DNA from: Hexactinellida sp. DTS-2022 | Lineage: Eukaryota > Porifera > Hexactinellida | Reading direction: 5' to 3' | DNA length: 64,000 nt | Assembly (NCBI GenBank): GCA_028753945.1 | Contig: JAPNXP010000001.1 | Coordinates: 5,074,501-5,138,500, forward strand | Part shown: in pieces, positions 54,326-64,000 of the stretch | How positions within the stretch are numbered: position 1 is the stretch's first letter | Layout of the letters: each line of letters begins with the position of its first letter | Program-made: the position numbers and the translations under genes | Notes under the pieces: generated by a model | What the model was told of the DNA's origin: nothing | Database searches by the model: none | Seen by the model: only the letters and a program-made list of their open reading frames with translations

Positions 54326-56440
54326 TTAAGTTATAATGTGGACTTTACCATTAGAGAGCAAAATAATCTGTTTCTTAGTCTGATTATACACGTAGGATGC
54401 TCTTTTCATCTTACCATCAATGTTTGTACATTTGGGAATACAATCTGTAACAATGGAATGTTGAGACCATAAGTAAGAATAACCAAAGTTGAGTTGATTA
54501 ATCCCACTAAACAGATATATATGGACAGATCCAGTAGATATGTCCAGTACATAGAGTGTATCATGTACTGCAGTTATACAGCAGAATGGAGACATCTTTT
54601 CTGACAGAGTGTATATTCTTAGAAACTGTATAGTGTTAATGTCATACGTTTGTATGTAATACTGATTGTCAGTAGTGTTGTGTTCAGGCGGATTGTTAGT
54701 TGGGTATGTTGTCTGAAGTATCACTAGCTGATTGGCTTGTGTAGGAGATCTCACCATGTCTACAAAGTTAGTAAAGCCAGTGTAATGCGCACGTTGTACA
54801 TTAGTTGTTAGGTTAATACCTCCCTCACTTGTACCATTATGAGAGTTAACTTTATATACGTGTGGTGATTCAATAGAAGCTATGTAGATAGAGTTAATGC
54901 TAGTAAAAGTATATAATTTGGGATTGTCGAAGAGTTCACGGATCTGTGTTTCCATCTGGAATTGATTGATAAGCTCTCCTTTCTCAGAGTATACATACAG
55001 AGTATGATTAACCATAATTATAATAAAGTTGTTTAGTAGAGCGATTGACGATTCAATAGGAAACAAAAGTGGATTTGTTAATTTAATAATCTGTTTCTCT
55101 TTTAAATAATTATTAATTTGCTTGTAGGTTTTCCAAAAAGTACCAAACAGAGCATAATACGTATCTGTAATTGGATTGATGGCAATATCTAATGGAGTAA
55201 AGAGGAACTTAATCTCTTCATCTAGTTCGATAATAGTATGCTTCTTAGGTAAAAATGGATTGGTTGGTAAGATTGATTTTTTTGATAATTTTAGATAATT
55301 ATCTATGGAAGTAACGATAGTATTTCCATTTTGAGTGTCCACTTTAACACTATATGGATCTGTGGGTGCAGTGTAATTAGCTACGAACATAGATATGTCC
55401 ATTAGCCTGTCTCGGATCCTCTCACTGATGCCAGCTACTCCTGAGTACCTACTCAACACACCCACATACCCTGTGTAGCTAGCTGTCTGCTGCAGCTGGT
55501 GAATAGCTTCTTGCAGTGGAGTCATAAGTGTGTGGTACATCTGAGACAGCTGTTCCAGCAGAGCTGTCTGTCGAGTCTCCAGCTTGCTATACAGCTCTTG
55601 GAAGAATGATACTACCTGACTCGCCTTGCTATCCCACTCCTTCTCCAGGTCTGACTTCCTATCTTCCAGCTCAGATATACGGGACTTTGCTCCCAGCATG
55701 CACTCGTCTTGTATGGGGAGATCAGGTCTCTCAGATAAAGGACTCGTGTCGTCTTCTGGAAGTTTGTATCCAGATCTTAAGCTGTGGATGCTACTGGTAC
55801 TCTCAGGGTCTGTAGATTTGAGTTAAATACTACGATAAAATATTACTCGAATATATTCCAATTTCAATTAAAAGTAGCAATCCATGGAGTATTTATCAAA
55901 CAACAACAGCGAATTACCTTCCCTACGAATCCGTAAGCTGTGTAGAATATCCTTCACAGAAGATTCCTGTAGTGTGTCCAGCTGTAACATCAGGTGTCTC
56001 ACGTTGTACTTCTCGTGACTGCGCATATCGATCTGACAAATGGTAGCATTACACTCCACGCAGTAAGCAACAGCTGCCTTTCCTTCTGCTCCAAACACAC
56101 AGTCAGCACAACTGATATTCTCTGTACCATCCACCAGTGCCGTCTTGAGGTGTTTCAGCTTGTTGATGAGTCCTGGAAGCGGATTGGTGTGCAGCTCTGA
56201 GCTCTCATTATCGTGGCTGGGACAGAGAGGACACTGTAGTGTGTCAGTATCCACTCGTTGCAGTCTCTCGTCAATGCACTCCGCACAGAAAGAGTGCAGA
56301 CAAGATAGGAATGTAGATTTCTTCACAGACTCATTACAGAGATGACATGTGAATGTGACCTCATTGAAGTGCTGCTCACTCGCTCCGTAGTCCACGGTCT
56401 GAGGTTCTGACAGTGGAGAAGGGACCAACCTCATTGCCAT
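54326..56440 (-). CDS. TRIM-like RING/B-box/coiled-coil/beta-propeller protein, two exons
   Basis: A probable E3 ubiquitin ligase. Exon 1 is 55918-56440 and exon 2 is 54326-55809; the 108-bp intron has donor AAG|GTAATT and acceptor CTACAG|AC, and joining keeps the frame (668 residues). The N-terminal RING has Cys32, Cys35, Cys47, His49, Cys52, Cys55, Cys70 and Cys73. A B-box follows with Cys111, Cys114, Cys127, Cys130, Cys135, Asp138, His142 and His149. Exon 2 opens with a coiled coil (ISELEDRKSDLEKEW, LETRQTALLEQL). The C-terminal 350 residues are beta-propeller-like with IAINPITDTYYALFG and similar strands, more divergent than classical NHL blades. The last 20 codons of the exon 1 frame before the stop are intronic read-through. 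ATG at 56440. Confidence 0.85.
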
Positions 56441-56814
56441 TCTTATGCCTTATCAATCAGTTAAGAATAAAATAATAATAATAATAATTTAAATTAATTT
56501 TTAGGTACTGGTTAGGTCATTTTTTTAGCATGAAATATGCACCTTTGCGAAGCAGGGTATTATAGTGAGTTGTTGGACGATGTATAAGTAAGCTTATGAT
56601 AATAATTACTATGTGGACCTTCTAAATTAGTCTCCATGTTCATACTGATATATGTAGACCCTCTAATCATAGAGATAGATGGGTACCATTGTAAGTAATG
56701 TAGTTTTTATCGTAATTAATTAAATAGGCTGATGACAAAATATATTATAAAATAATTTAGTGAATATATTTGAAGATCGAGTTTCAATTTCATTAAACTG
56801 ATAATAAATACTAT
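56441..56814. other. Intergenic, no feature seen
   Basis: AT-rich spacer upstream of the TRIM-like gene; likely promoter, no motif I can support. Confidence 0.35.
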
Positions 56815-57330
56815 AACGAGCCCCTCGGTCTCAATCCCTTCGCGACGGATAACTCAACCGCTACGCGGTCTCGCATTATTTATTTGTTAATCACAAAATA
56901 AATTTTCAGAAAAAAATGGATTTGTGATCAACTTACTTGTTAACCTAAACCTATATTACCTGTTGCAAGCTAGATTCTAGGTTCATTTTGAATTTTCATA
57001 AACTGTTTACCTATTTTCGGTCTAAACAACAGTAAATATTAATATTAGAAATATATAGATGCGAAATTCGCATACTTGTATATTAGCTAGACTCTAGGTT
57101 CATTTTGAATTTTCAATAATTTGTTTATCGATTCTATTTTGTAAACAACAACAATAAATATTTATATTATAAATTTGCAATGCGAAATTCGTGTTCAGCA
57201 TAGTAGTTTACCAGTTATACCCGTTGGAAGTTAACCTCTATCTCAATTATAAATACGGTTTCTATTCCCCCATCACTTTAATACAATCCGGACAAACAAA
57301 CACACGCACATAACAATTGAGTTTTAATAA
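56815..57330 (-). mobile_element. Helentron-like element with internal repeat
   Basis: Left edge 'cctcggtctcaatcccttcgcgacgg' (the GC-rich 3' end on the minus strand), then about two copies of a ~140-bp repeat containing 'taggttcattttgaattttca' and 'gcgaaattcg', then 'aatccggacaaacaaacac'. The right terminus is truncated or merged with the next MITE. Confidence 0.6.
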
Positions 57331-57332
57331 TA

Positions 57333-57665
57333 CACTCGCACTCAAACCTCCGAGATCCGGACCTCTCAGATACGGGCACCTCCCTCAACCGGGCACCCTA
57401 TAGATTTAAAGCCAAGTAAAATATGTATTCATTCAAAAATATATAACAAATACCATAACGTAGGTCACGCAAATACATATCTTAAATTATTCAAAACCCG
57501 TTAAAAGCATCAGTTTTTGATTTTTGAATGAATCTAGAAAATATTAGTTAGACACTGGGATTGCACATGTACTAGGCTACTAGCCATTTTATTTCTGAGA
57601 TCCGGGCAAATTCCCAGTTACGGGCACCATCCGGACCACAGTGCCAGGATAAGGAAGTTTGAGCG
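57333..57665. mobile_element. TA-flanked MITE, 'CTCAAACYTCC' family
   Basis: The left has CTCAAACCTCCGAGATCCGG and the right GGAAGTTTGAGCG before TA. Interior 'gagatccgggcaaattccca' and 'cgggcacc' motifs are repeated in opposite halves. TIR imperfect. Confidence 0.55.
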
Positions 57666-57708
57666 TATAGATTTAATAATAATTACAACTGTAATACAAT
57701 ACAAATAT

Positions 57709-58617
57709 TTAATAAGTAACGATTGAATTAAGGTATGAGTTAAGAAAGAAAAATATACCAGATTTATTGACTTTAACATCGACATTATACGCGAAGTGTT
57801 CGGAGTCCCTTCCTAGGTGCAATCTATCTAAGATGTATCCCTCTAAGTTGATAGTGAGCATATGTGTGCTATTAGTGACAAGGTATACCAGCTCCTGTGA
57901 TGGGTCACAACAGAAACAAGGCCACGCGTTTACCATTATCTCTCTATGGAATACTAAATTCTCAATTCGATACAGCTGTCGTATAAATACGAGACCGTCT
58001 CTGGTCTCGTTGAATAGATACAGTCCCGTTATACAGAGTGCAACCACGGCCCCGGAGGCAGTAGTGCTAATTCTGTCCGGACTCAACAGGACCCCCTCTC
58101 CCGCTGTTGCGGAGAGAGGCGCACAGCTAGAAGTTATACGAATCAAGTCGTGTTGGTGGTCCGTAAGGTAGGCGGTCTCTCCTCCTGGGGATATCGCTAG
58201 GTCGGTAATGAAGTGGGACTTAGATCTGTGTCCCTGGAAATTTGTGACGTAGTCTCCCTCAATGGAGAACACGCTTATCTCAGTACTGTACATATCCACT
58301 ACGTATACTAGTATATCGCTAATACAAATAGCGTGAATGTCCGAGTATGGAGTGTGGATTGGGTGTTTGCCTATCTCAGTGAGACGGTGTGCCCCGGGGG
58401 AGGGCGCCGGTTGTTGTCTCAGATTATCGATGACAGTGACTGCGGATGAACCAGCCGCCACTACAAACAGAGACGTGGTTTGTAGCGGGTCAATGGAATG
58501 CGAGGTTCCTATTGACTCAGTGTTATCATACAGCGCTAGCGCTACTGGTAAGCTCAGGTAGTCGCGAGGAGTTATACTAGTCATTCTCTTCGGTTTCTCA
58601 TTCAATCCACTCTCCAT
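57709..58617 (-). CDS. Beta-propeller (NHL-like) protein
   Basis: A 302-residue frame from ATG 58617. Repeating blade-like segments: THSIDPLQTTSLFVVAAGSSAVTVID, IHAICISDILVYVVDMYSTEISVFS, HFITDLAISPGGETAYLTDHQHDLIRI and CDPSQELVYLVTN. It resembles the propeller half of TRIM-NHL proteins without RING or B-box. It lies 1.3 kb upstream of the TRIM-like gene on the same strand, and a third propeller gene is at 31774. Whether it is an independent scaffold or an orphaned C-terminal half is unclear; no signal peptide or membrane segment. Confidence 0.75.
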   Translation of the reverse strand: MESGLNEKPKRMTSITPRDYLSLPVALALYDNTESIGTSHSIDPLQTTSLFVVAAGSSAVTVIDNLRQQPAPSPGAHRLTEIGKHPIHTPYSDIHAICISDILVYVVDMYSTEISVFSIEGDYVTNFQGHRSKSHFITDLAISPGGETAYLTDHQHDLIRITSSCAPLSATAGEGVLLSPDRISTTASGAVVALCITGLYLFNETRDGLVFIRQLYRIENLVFHREIMVNAWPCFCCDPSQELVYLVTNSTHMLTINLEGYILDRLHLGRDSEHFAYNVDVKVNKSGIFFFLNSYLNSIVTY

Positions 58618-58776
58618 TAATACTTACAAAGTCTAATTCGGATTTTAATATGGATTTATCCTGTCTATTCGTTCCTATCATACTAAGAGTAACTAACCCC
58701 AATGAACTAACGAGTCTTCATTTACTTTTCCGTCTGGGGAATATATACGTATAACTTCCTTATATTTGGATATTCC

Positions 58777-59246
58777 TAGGGCATTAGGATCTCGCGATCA
58801 CGATCGCGATCCTTTTTTGACGATCGAACAGGATCGTGGATCGTATTTTACAGAACGATCGAAATGGAGATCGCGATCATTTTTTTGCATAAATGTCGAT
58901 CCTACATTCCGATCTTTTAGAAAAGGTTGCCCAATTAAATTCATTAATAATATAGCACGTGTCAATTCTCAGTATGGATCATAAATATTTATTTAATTTG
59001 AATACGATTATTAATTCAATTTATCCATAAAACAGGCCCGTAACAATAAAATATTTTTCAGGTTGTTGAAAATCTAACTTCACAGTTTCTAAAACTTGGT
59101 CAAGTTGAAACCTGAGCATCCTGAATAGTTACTACGGCAAATAAGAAATTATCGCAAAAATGATCGGGATCGGATCGGCGATCATTTGTAAAAATGCGAT
59201 CGGGATCGAGATCGCGATCAATTTTTGGCGATCGACTAATGCCCTA
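58777..59246. mobile_element. hAT-like MITE packed with CGATCG/GATC repeats, 470 bp
   Basis: Ends TAGGGCATTAG and CTAATGCCCTA; perfect 8-bp duplication GATATTCC (58769-58776 and 59247-59254). Both outer thirds are built of 'gatcgcgatc', 'cgatcg' and 'gggatcg' palindromes; the middle is AT-rich. Confidence 0.85.
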
Positions 59247-59338
59247 GATATTCCTTATATGTATCCGATTTCGTTATAAAGAGAGTTTACTTTATTGTAA
59301 TTAAATTTAATAAATATAATAGTTACCAAATAACCATA

Positions 59339-59506
59339 CAGTCAACTCCGCTTAATAGAGCCACCTCGGGATCAGATTGTTTTGACCCAATTAACCGAAA
59401 ATATTGTAAGCCAAACTGTAATTCTGTCCTATAAATCCTGTGAAATTTTGACCCGATTAAGCGGAGAAACCGATTAACCGGTGGCTCTATTAAGCGGAGT
59501 TTACTG
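59339..59506. mobile_element. Pogo-like MITE, 'CTCCGCTTAAT' family, copy d
   Basis: Ends CAGTCAACTCCGCTTAATAG and ATTAAGCGGAGTTTACTG, flanked by TA on both sides. Confidence 0.85.
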
Positions 59507-60068
59507 TATTTGGATAAATAGACTAAGCCCCACTTATCGTTATATGCAAACTCTGAAATTGCGGTCATTCAACATATAATATTCCATAATTCAATACAAC
59601 AGCTCTTGTTATTAGTTAAGTTTTTGACAAATTTTCAACTGTTAAATAATTTGTGAAATTACTCATATTATGCACCTTTACGTATATTATATTTTGAGGC
59701 ACTTAGCGAAACCGGGTTTATATTGAAATTGGTCAATATAAAAGTAGCCCTTTTTTATAAATAATCTCCGCACCACAAATCTTGCACGCGCCACTAGTTG
59801 AGGAACCCTTACTGACCTATAAACTTAACCATTAATTAATTGACTCCAAATAAATAAACTCGTGTAAAGTACAAGTCAGATTCAATTGTATTCAACGTGT
59901 GCAGTCAGTATGTATTCATTAAATAATATGAAATAGAATTGATGTATAACTCTCTTTATACATAAATTAAATTAAGAAATAATGAATTATGCTAAATTCT
60001 TGCAGTCACATCTCAGTCACATTCCTTCTACACCCAGTAGAGTTAAATATATTGTCAATCATACGACT
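59507..60068. other. Intergenic, no gene seen
   Basis: AT-rich 3' flank of the ARL5 gene; nothing recognised. Confidence 0.4.
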
Positions 60069-60614
60069 TTACCGCCCGTGCTTCTTAATCTGAGTGGTGA
60101 TCCACTCGAGGCCGTTATAAAGTCCCTCTCCTGTCAGGGCGCAGCAGCTCTGTATGTGCCATATGCGGTCCTTTAGCGAGGTCAGGTTTAGGTACTTTGA
60201 GATTTCTGTGGCACTCATCGCGTCTGATAGATCCTGTTTGTTCGCGAACACCAGGAGCCTTGCTTTCCTCAGCTCATCATTTTGTAACATTCCATGCAGC
60301 TCCTCCTTGGTAACGGGCAGTCTCTCTCTGTCCGTGCTGTCCACAACCAGGATTATTATCTCCGCGTTTGAGTAGTAGGAGCCCCAGGAAGAGCGGATCG
60401 CGTCTTGTCCCCCTATGTCCCACATTATAAACTTTGTGTTATTCCATAGTATCTCCTCTACATTGCTACCAATAGTGGGTGATGTGTGTACAACCTCGTT
60501 TGTGAGGAACTGATATAGAATTGTAGTTTTACCCGCGTTGTCCAACCCCACAATAATCACTTTATGATTCTCGTTTCCAAATAAACTCCATAGTTTGCTC
60601 CACAATAATCCCAT
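60069..60614 (-). CDS. ARL5: ARL5-type small GTPase
   Basis: A 181-residue Arf-like GTPase of the Golgi/trans-Golgi network. Gly2 is available for myristoylation. P-loop GLDNAGKT (23-30), switch I with [13 protein letters not shown], switch II WDIGGQ (catalytic Gln70), NKQD (125-128) and the CCALTGEGL segment are all intact. [21 protein letters not shown] and [12 protein letters not shown] match ARL5A/B far better than other ARLs. Vertebrate ARL5 recruits the GARP tethering complex; that role is inferred. The gene is intronless here and ends RKHGR-like basic (KKHGR). ATG at 60614. Confidence 0.95.
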   Translation of the reverse strand: MGLLWSKLWSLFGNENHKVIIVGLDNAGKTTILYQFLTNEVVHTSPTIGSNVEEILWNNTKFIMWDIGGQDAIRSSWGSYYSNAEIIILVVDSTDRERLPVTKEELHGMLQNDELRKARLLVFANKQDLSDAMSATEISKYLNLTSLKDRIWHIQSCCALTGEGLYNGLEWITTQIKKHGR

Positions 60615-60837
60615 TTTTTCCGGCTACTATATACCTACAATGAATTTTAATATAATTAACGCTACCTACGACTACTATTTTCCCATTTTTCCAGAAAAAA
60701 AAATCTTTTGTTCTAAAGTTAACTTTTTGTTTATAGACACCTCTGCCAATTCCTAAGAAACTGGCAAAATCAGATTTATCATATTTGAATTTTTTGGCCA
60801 CATAACTAGTCATAAACTCCAACCAGTGGGCTGGTTA

Positions 60838-61708
60838 TTGTACAGAACAGGGGAAAGAGTCCTGAAGAAATACAGAAAGCTCTCTACGTCCTTGCCGATC
60901 ACCTTGTTGAGAACCATGATAACTGTCCTCATACCAGAGATTCGTGGTGCTATATGGGGAAGAATATTGCTGAAGTAAAGGATGACGACACAATTTCACC
61001 GGTGAATCTCCGGGCCCCATACCTCACGGCACCAGAACTGGCTCGCCTCTTGGATGTCTTTCAGAAGTTCGCGAGCATTGCTTTATGTTCCGCCGTAACC
61101 CTTGGCAAGACGCAGAACGCGAATGAATCTCTGCACTCCGTCCTATGGCATAACGCGCCGAAAATCAAGCGTGTCGGCCAGTAGTCCCTCCAAGCCTCTG
61201 CAGCGCTGGCGGTCACCACTTTCAACGAGGGCTCTATGTCTCTGGCTAGCGTGCTACCAACTTAGGAGTAGCCTGTTCACATAAGACCTTGCTCTATTTC
61301 GCGAGAAAGGACAAAGAACACAACCGGTGTCGTATCAAAGCTGTCTCTGAAACCCAGAAGAGGAGACGAAGGTTACTCCAGTCCCAGTTTCTGACCGCAG
61401 AATCTTCCAGACGCAGGCGGGAAAAGGCTGGGGCAAAGTATAAGTCCAAAGCCTTTGGTAGTGAAGCTTCATCGAGTACCCCTGCGAAGAAAGCCGTTGC
61501 AAAAGCGTCCACTGGTGACGGATCAGACACCGTTTGCGAAGAGTGCCAGTTGCGAAATTGTCCGATCGGAAGAAAGCGGAAGACCGATGACTGGGTGTTT
61601 TGCGAATTCTGCGACCAGTGGTATCACGCTAGGTGCATGAAAGTGACCCTGAAGGAAGTAGGAGATGAACCATTCCAGTGTTTCGACTGTGAAGAGCAAG
61701 ATCCTTAG
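60838..61708 (+). pseudogene. Broken Mutator-like transposase C-terminus with PHD finger
   Basis: The frame beginning around 60850 reads ...LADHLVENHDNCPHTRDSWC and LGKTQNANESLHSVLWHNAP, a motif I associate with Mutator-like transposases of animals. It meets an in-frame TAG at 61182-61184 and continues (SLQASAALAVTTFNEGS). It then shifts frame near 61260 into NLGVACSHKTLLYFARKDKE. The last 140 codons (61289-61708) stay open and end in a PHD-like finger: CEEC, then WVFCEFCDQWYHARC, then FQCFDCEE. The N-terminal catalytic half is missing, so it is 5'-truncated and broken. It begins about 220 bp upstream of the ARL5 start codon, in opposite orientation. Confidence 0.75.
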
Positions 61709-62880
61709 ATATATTTGTGTTAGTAACCTTAGATTGCATGTATTTGTCTTGAATTTGTCTTTCTTCCTCATTATCTCCAAATAAATTTATTGCAATACTG
61801 AATATGAGAGAATCTAGTGAACTCCGAAAGTATTTATAATAGAAACTATAAATTTGGGGGTTATTTATGTAGTATACATATATATGTAAAACAATAGCAG
61901 AGCGTTTTCTAACTTTTTTATTAATTCAAATTGTTATAAGGCCATGTATCCCAAAAAAGTACAAATTCCATACGTAATTGGACCTAATATATTAATATTC
62001 TAATTAACTAAATTAATTTTGACAAAATTGGAGATTTTGGCGGGTACCCGTATCGAACGCATATTGATTTGACGCGTTGCGAGTTAAAAGCAAAGTAATT
62101 CATGCTCTCGTCATTTTCTACTAGGAAAATCTCTTGCTTAGTTACTATAGCAACGGAAAGTATGTATTTACATATTTGTGTCAAAACTATTTTGAAAATC
62201 TATGATTTTTTTTATAAAATAATTACTATATAGTATGTTATAGGAACTGAAGCACTAATTGAATTGAGTCCGTCAAGTCCTTTTTTTTTACCCATCACAA
62301 GCATTCTCAAGTAGTCGTAGGTAGCGTTAACTAATATTGTTTAAATATAGAATATATTGTGTATTGTCTACAACATATACTATTGTTCTAGAAAGTACCA
62401 TTTGAGAAGTCTATTTCTACTTAATAACTAATTAGGCGTCGCTGATGTGTTAACTATTTACATGGACAAACTGCACCGTACAAAGTGCAAGCTAGGTTGT
62501 TTGTATGAGAGACTAATTTCTAGAATATGGGATAGTTATTATTTTCAGAACCAAGTAATAAACTACAGTGAATTTGGCGTCACAATAAGTCACATTTAGC
62601 ACGAAATTTAAATGCTAATAGACTATAGTATATTGATATTAGTGCATAGTGTAACCTCGATAAACCGAACTTCGAAAAACCGAACTCTGCCATCATCTGA
62701 ACTCCCAAGTCTAACCAAATGTTGTTGCATAAAGTAGGACATATGAATTTATCTGAACTTATTAGCCAGATCCCAAATCGAAGTTGTACGGTATAGCAAT
62801 TTATATTAGGCAAACACGAAGTCTGTATAATTGTGTCAAAACCAACCCAATTTATACAGCAATAGTTTAACTTTAATAGA
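61709..62880. other. Intergenic; worn pogo-like MITE near 62648-62800
   Basis: No gene. 62648-62675 has 'gtgtaacctcgataaaccgaac' and 62775-62798 the opposed 'aaatcgaagttgtacgg', consistent with a decayed TA-flanked MITE. Confidence 0.4.
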
Positions 62881-63528
62881 TACTAGCCCTTCGGTCTCGA
62901 TCGCTTTGCGACGGATCGGTGCTACGCATCTCAAGTTAACGGCCGCTATGCAGCCTTACTCCTCACCCTTTCTACCATGGAAAATGGCAGAAAGGGAGTT
63001 ATATACATCCATTTAGAAAATTTCCATAGTTTTAACTTGTTTTTCATATTATAAATTTATAAATGCGAATTTCGTGTTCAGCACACTTGTTTACCTATTA
63101 TACCTTTGAAAGCTAACTTCTAGGTTTATTTTTATTTTTAATCAATTTGTTTACCTATTTTTGTAAACAACAACAACAATAAATATTCATTTAGAAATTT
63201 ATAAACGCGAAATTCGTGTTCAGCATACTTGTTTACCTATTATAGCGTTGAAAGCTAACTTCTAGGTTGATTTTGAATGTTCATTAATTTGTTTACCTAT
63301 TTTGTGTCAACAACAACAACAAATATTCATATTATAAATTTGTAAATGCGAAATTCGTGTTCAGCATACTTGTTTACCTATTATAACATTTATTTACCAA
63401 TTATAATATTTGAAAGTTAGTTTATATCTCGTATATAAATGCGGTTTCTATTCCCCCATCACTTTAATACAATCCGGACAAACAAACAAACAAACAAACA
63501 AACAACAAACGAGATTTAATAATATAGA
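62881..63528 (-). mobile_element. Helentron-like element with ~141-bp internal tandem repeat
   Basis: Read on the minus strand: 5' end TCTATATTATTAAATCTCGT then repeated GTTT, three copies of a ~141-bp repeat (matching starts at 63354, 63213 and 63071), and a 3' end with GC-rich hairpin sequence ending GGGCTAGTA. The terminal wording matches the element at 24019. Confidence 0.65.
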
Positions 63529-63538
63529 TACTCTATAC

Positions 63539-63604
63539 CAGTGGTTCCCAACCTGGGAGGAATTTGGCCATCCTCGGGGAGGAATTCCACATAGGTATAC
63601 TTAG
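63539..63604 (+). mobile_element. Left end of a hAT-like element
   Basis: CAGTGGTTCCCAACCTGGG is a classic hAT (Charlie-type) terminus. The rest is replaced by the next element after 66 bp. Confidence 0.5.
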
Positions 63605-64000
63605 CAGGGAATGAAGGTTCACGAACGGACTGAATTTACGCAATTCAGTTCATCCTAAATTGACGCACGTTCAGTTCGTTCAAGTTCACCTCCTAACTTC
63701 AGCTCCACCAGCGTTCGTTCAGTTCGTTCACGGGCTAACCCGCTTTCGTTTAATCCGTTCGATCCGTTCAATTAAGTTCGTTCAGTTTGTTCAGTTCGTT
63801 CATTCGTTCAATTTGTTTAGTCAGTTCGTTCATTGTACAATGAGTAGGTCGAACTATCCGTTTATGATAGACTGTTCGATCCCCCAAGCTGTTACTGAAG
63901 TTCAGGTTAAGAAGCTAGAATCTAAGCTAAGAGACATGAGTTCACTAAGGATGTCCGGAATTAGCACTTTTACAGTCACCTATTATATATAATGGATCTA
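63605..64000. mobile_element. Satellite-bearing hAT-like MITE, second copy, cut by the window end
   Basis: Starts CAGGGAATGAAGGTTCACGA and follows 28779-29318 closely, including 'gttcagttcgttca' repeats and the inner segment around 'aagctagaatctaagctaag'. The right half is outside the window. Confidence 0.85.

Noticed and set aside
1..64000. tRNA, rRNA or other structural RNA genes
   Set aside because: I looked for cloverleaf-like and conserved box sequences and found none I could support by eye; a covariance-model scan would be decisive.

Overview
This is a eukaryotic, almost certainly animal (invertebrate) genomic window. It is AT-rich by eye, has spliced genes with GT..AG introns, and is dense in small DNA transposons. 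The protein-coding genes are metazoan types: a THAP/P-element transposase, an actin, a PAQR receptor, a PPT2-type thioesterase, a harmonin-like HHD-PDZ-PDZ protein, a PH-domain formin, a dual-specificity phosphatase, an equilibrative nucleoside transporter, a TRIM-like RING/B-box protein and ARL5. I cannot name the species. Many genes that are usually multi-exon are single open frames here, whereas the harmonin-like gene and the TRIM-like gene are spliced.

Layout. 1-5152: repeats, including an old open frame (1048-1841) split by a hAT-like insert, and an inverted copy of a palindrome-bounded repeat that carries two further inserts. 5153-16021: what I read as one complete 10.9-kb P-superfamily transposon, with 22-bp perfect terminal inverted repeats, a 7-bp flanking duplication and an intact 963-residue THAP transposase; its left two thirds is a tandem array of 0.85-1.25-kb units, each ending in a ~123-bp hairpin. 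16022-22887: actin-like gene, a small element with the same kind of termini (18522-19159), a PAQR gene and an unrecognised gene. 23079-31317: a hAT-like element stuffed with the hairpin repeat and a Helentron-like insert, then a decayed ZBED-type hAT transposase with nested inserts. 31774-36015: an NHL-repeat gene and PPT2 on the minus strand, separated by a nested satellite-bearing hAT element.

37420-50828: a harmonin-like gene for which ten phase-compatible exons can be traced. A 1241-residue PH-FH2-PH formin lies in its eighth intron on the same strand, and a dual-specificity phosphatase lies in its ninth intron on the opposite strand. 51925-60614 holds minus-strand genes: nucleoside transporter, TRIM-like gene (two exons), a second beta-propeller gene and ARL5. 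60838-61708 is a broken Mutator-like transposase fragment with a C-terminal PHD finger. The end of the window is Helentron-like and hAT-like repeat.

Themes. Cytoskeletal and scaffold functions cluster (actin-like, harmonin-like, formin, ARL5 trafficking GTPase), but I see no operon-like logic; the linkage may be accidental. The most unusual parts are the P-like transposon with its internal hairpin array, the actin whose nucleotide pocket is altered at three key positions, and the gene-within-intron arrangement around the harmonin-like gene. All coordinates and motif statements are from reading the sequence; no database search was run.
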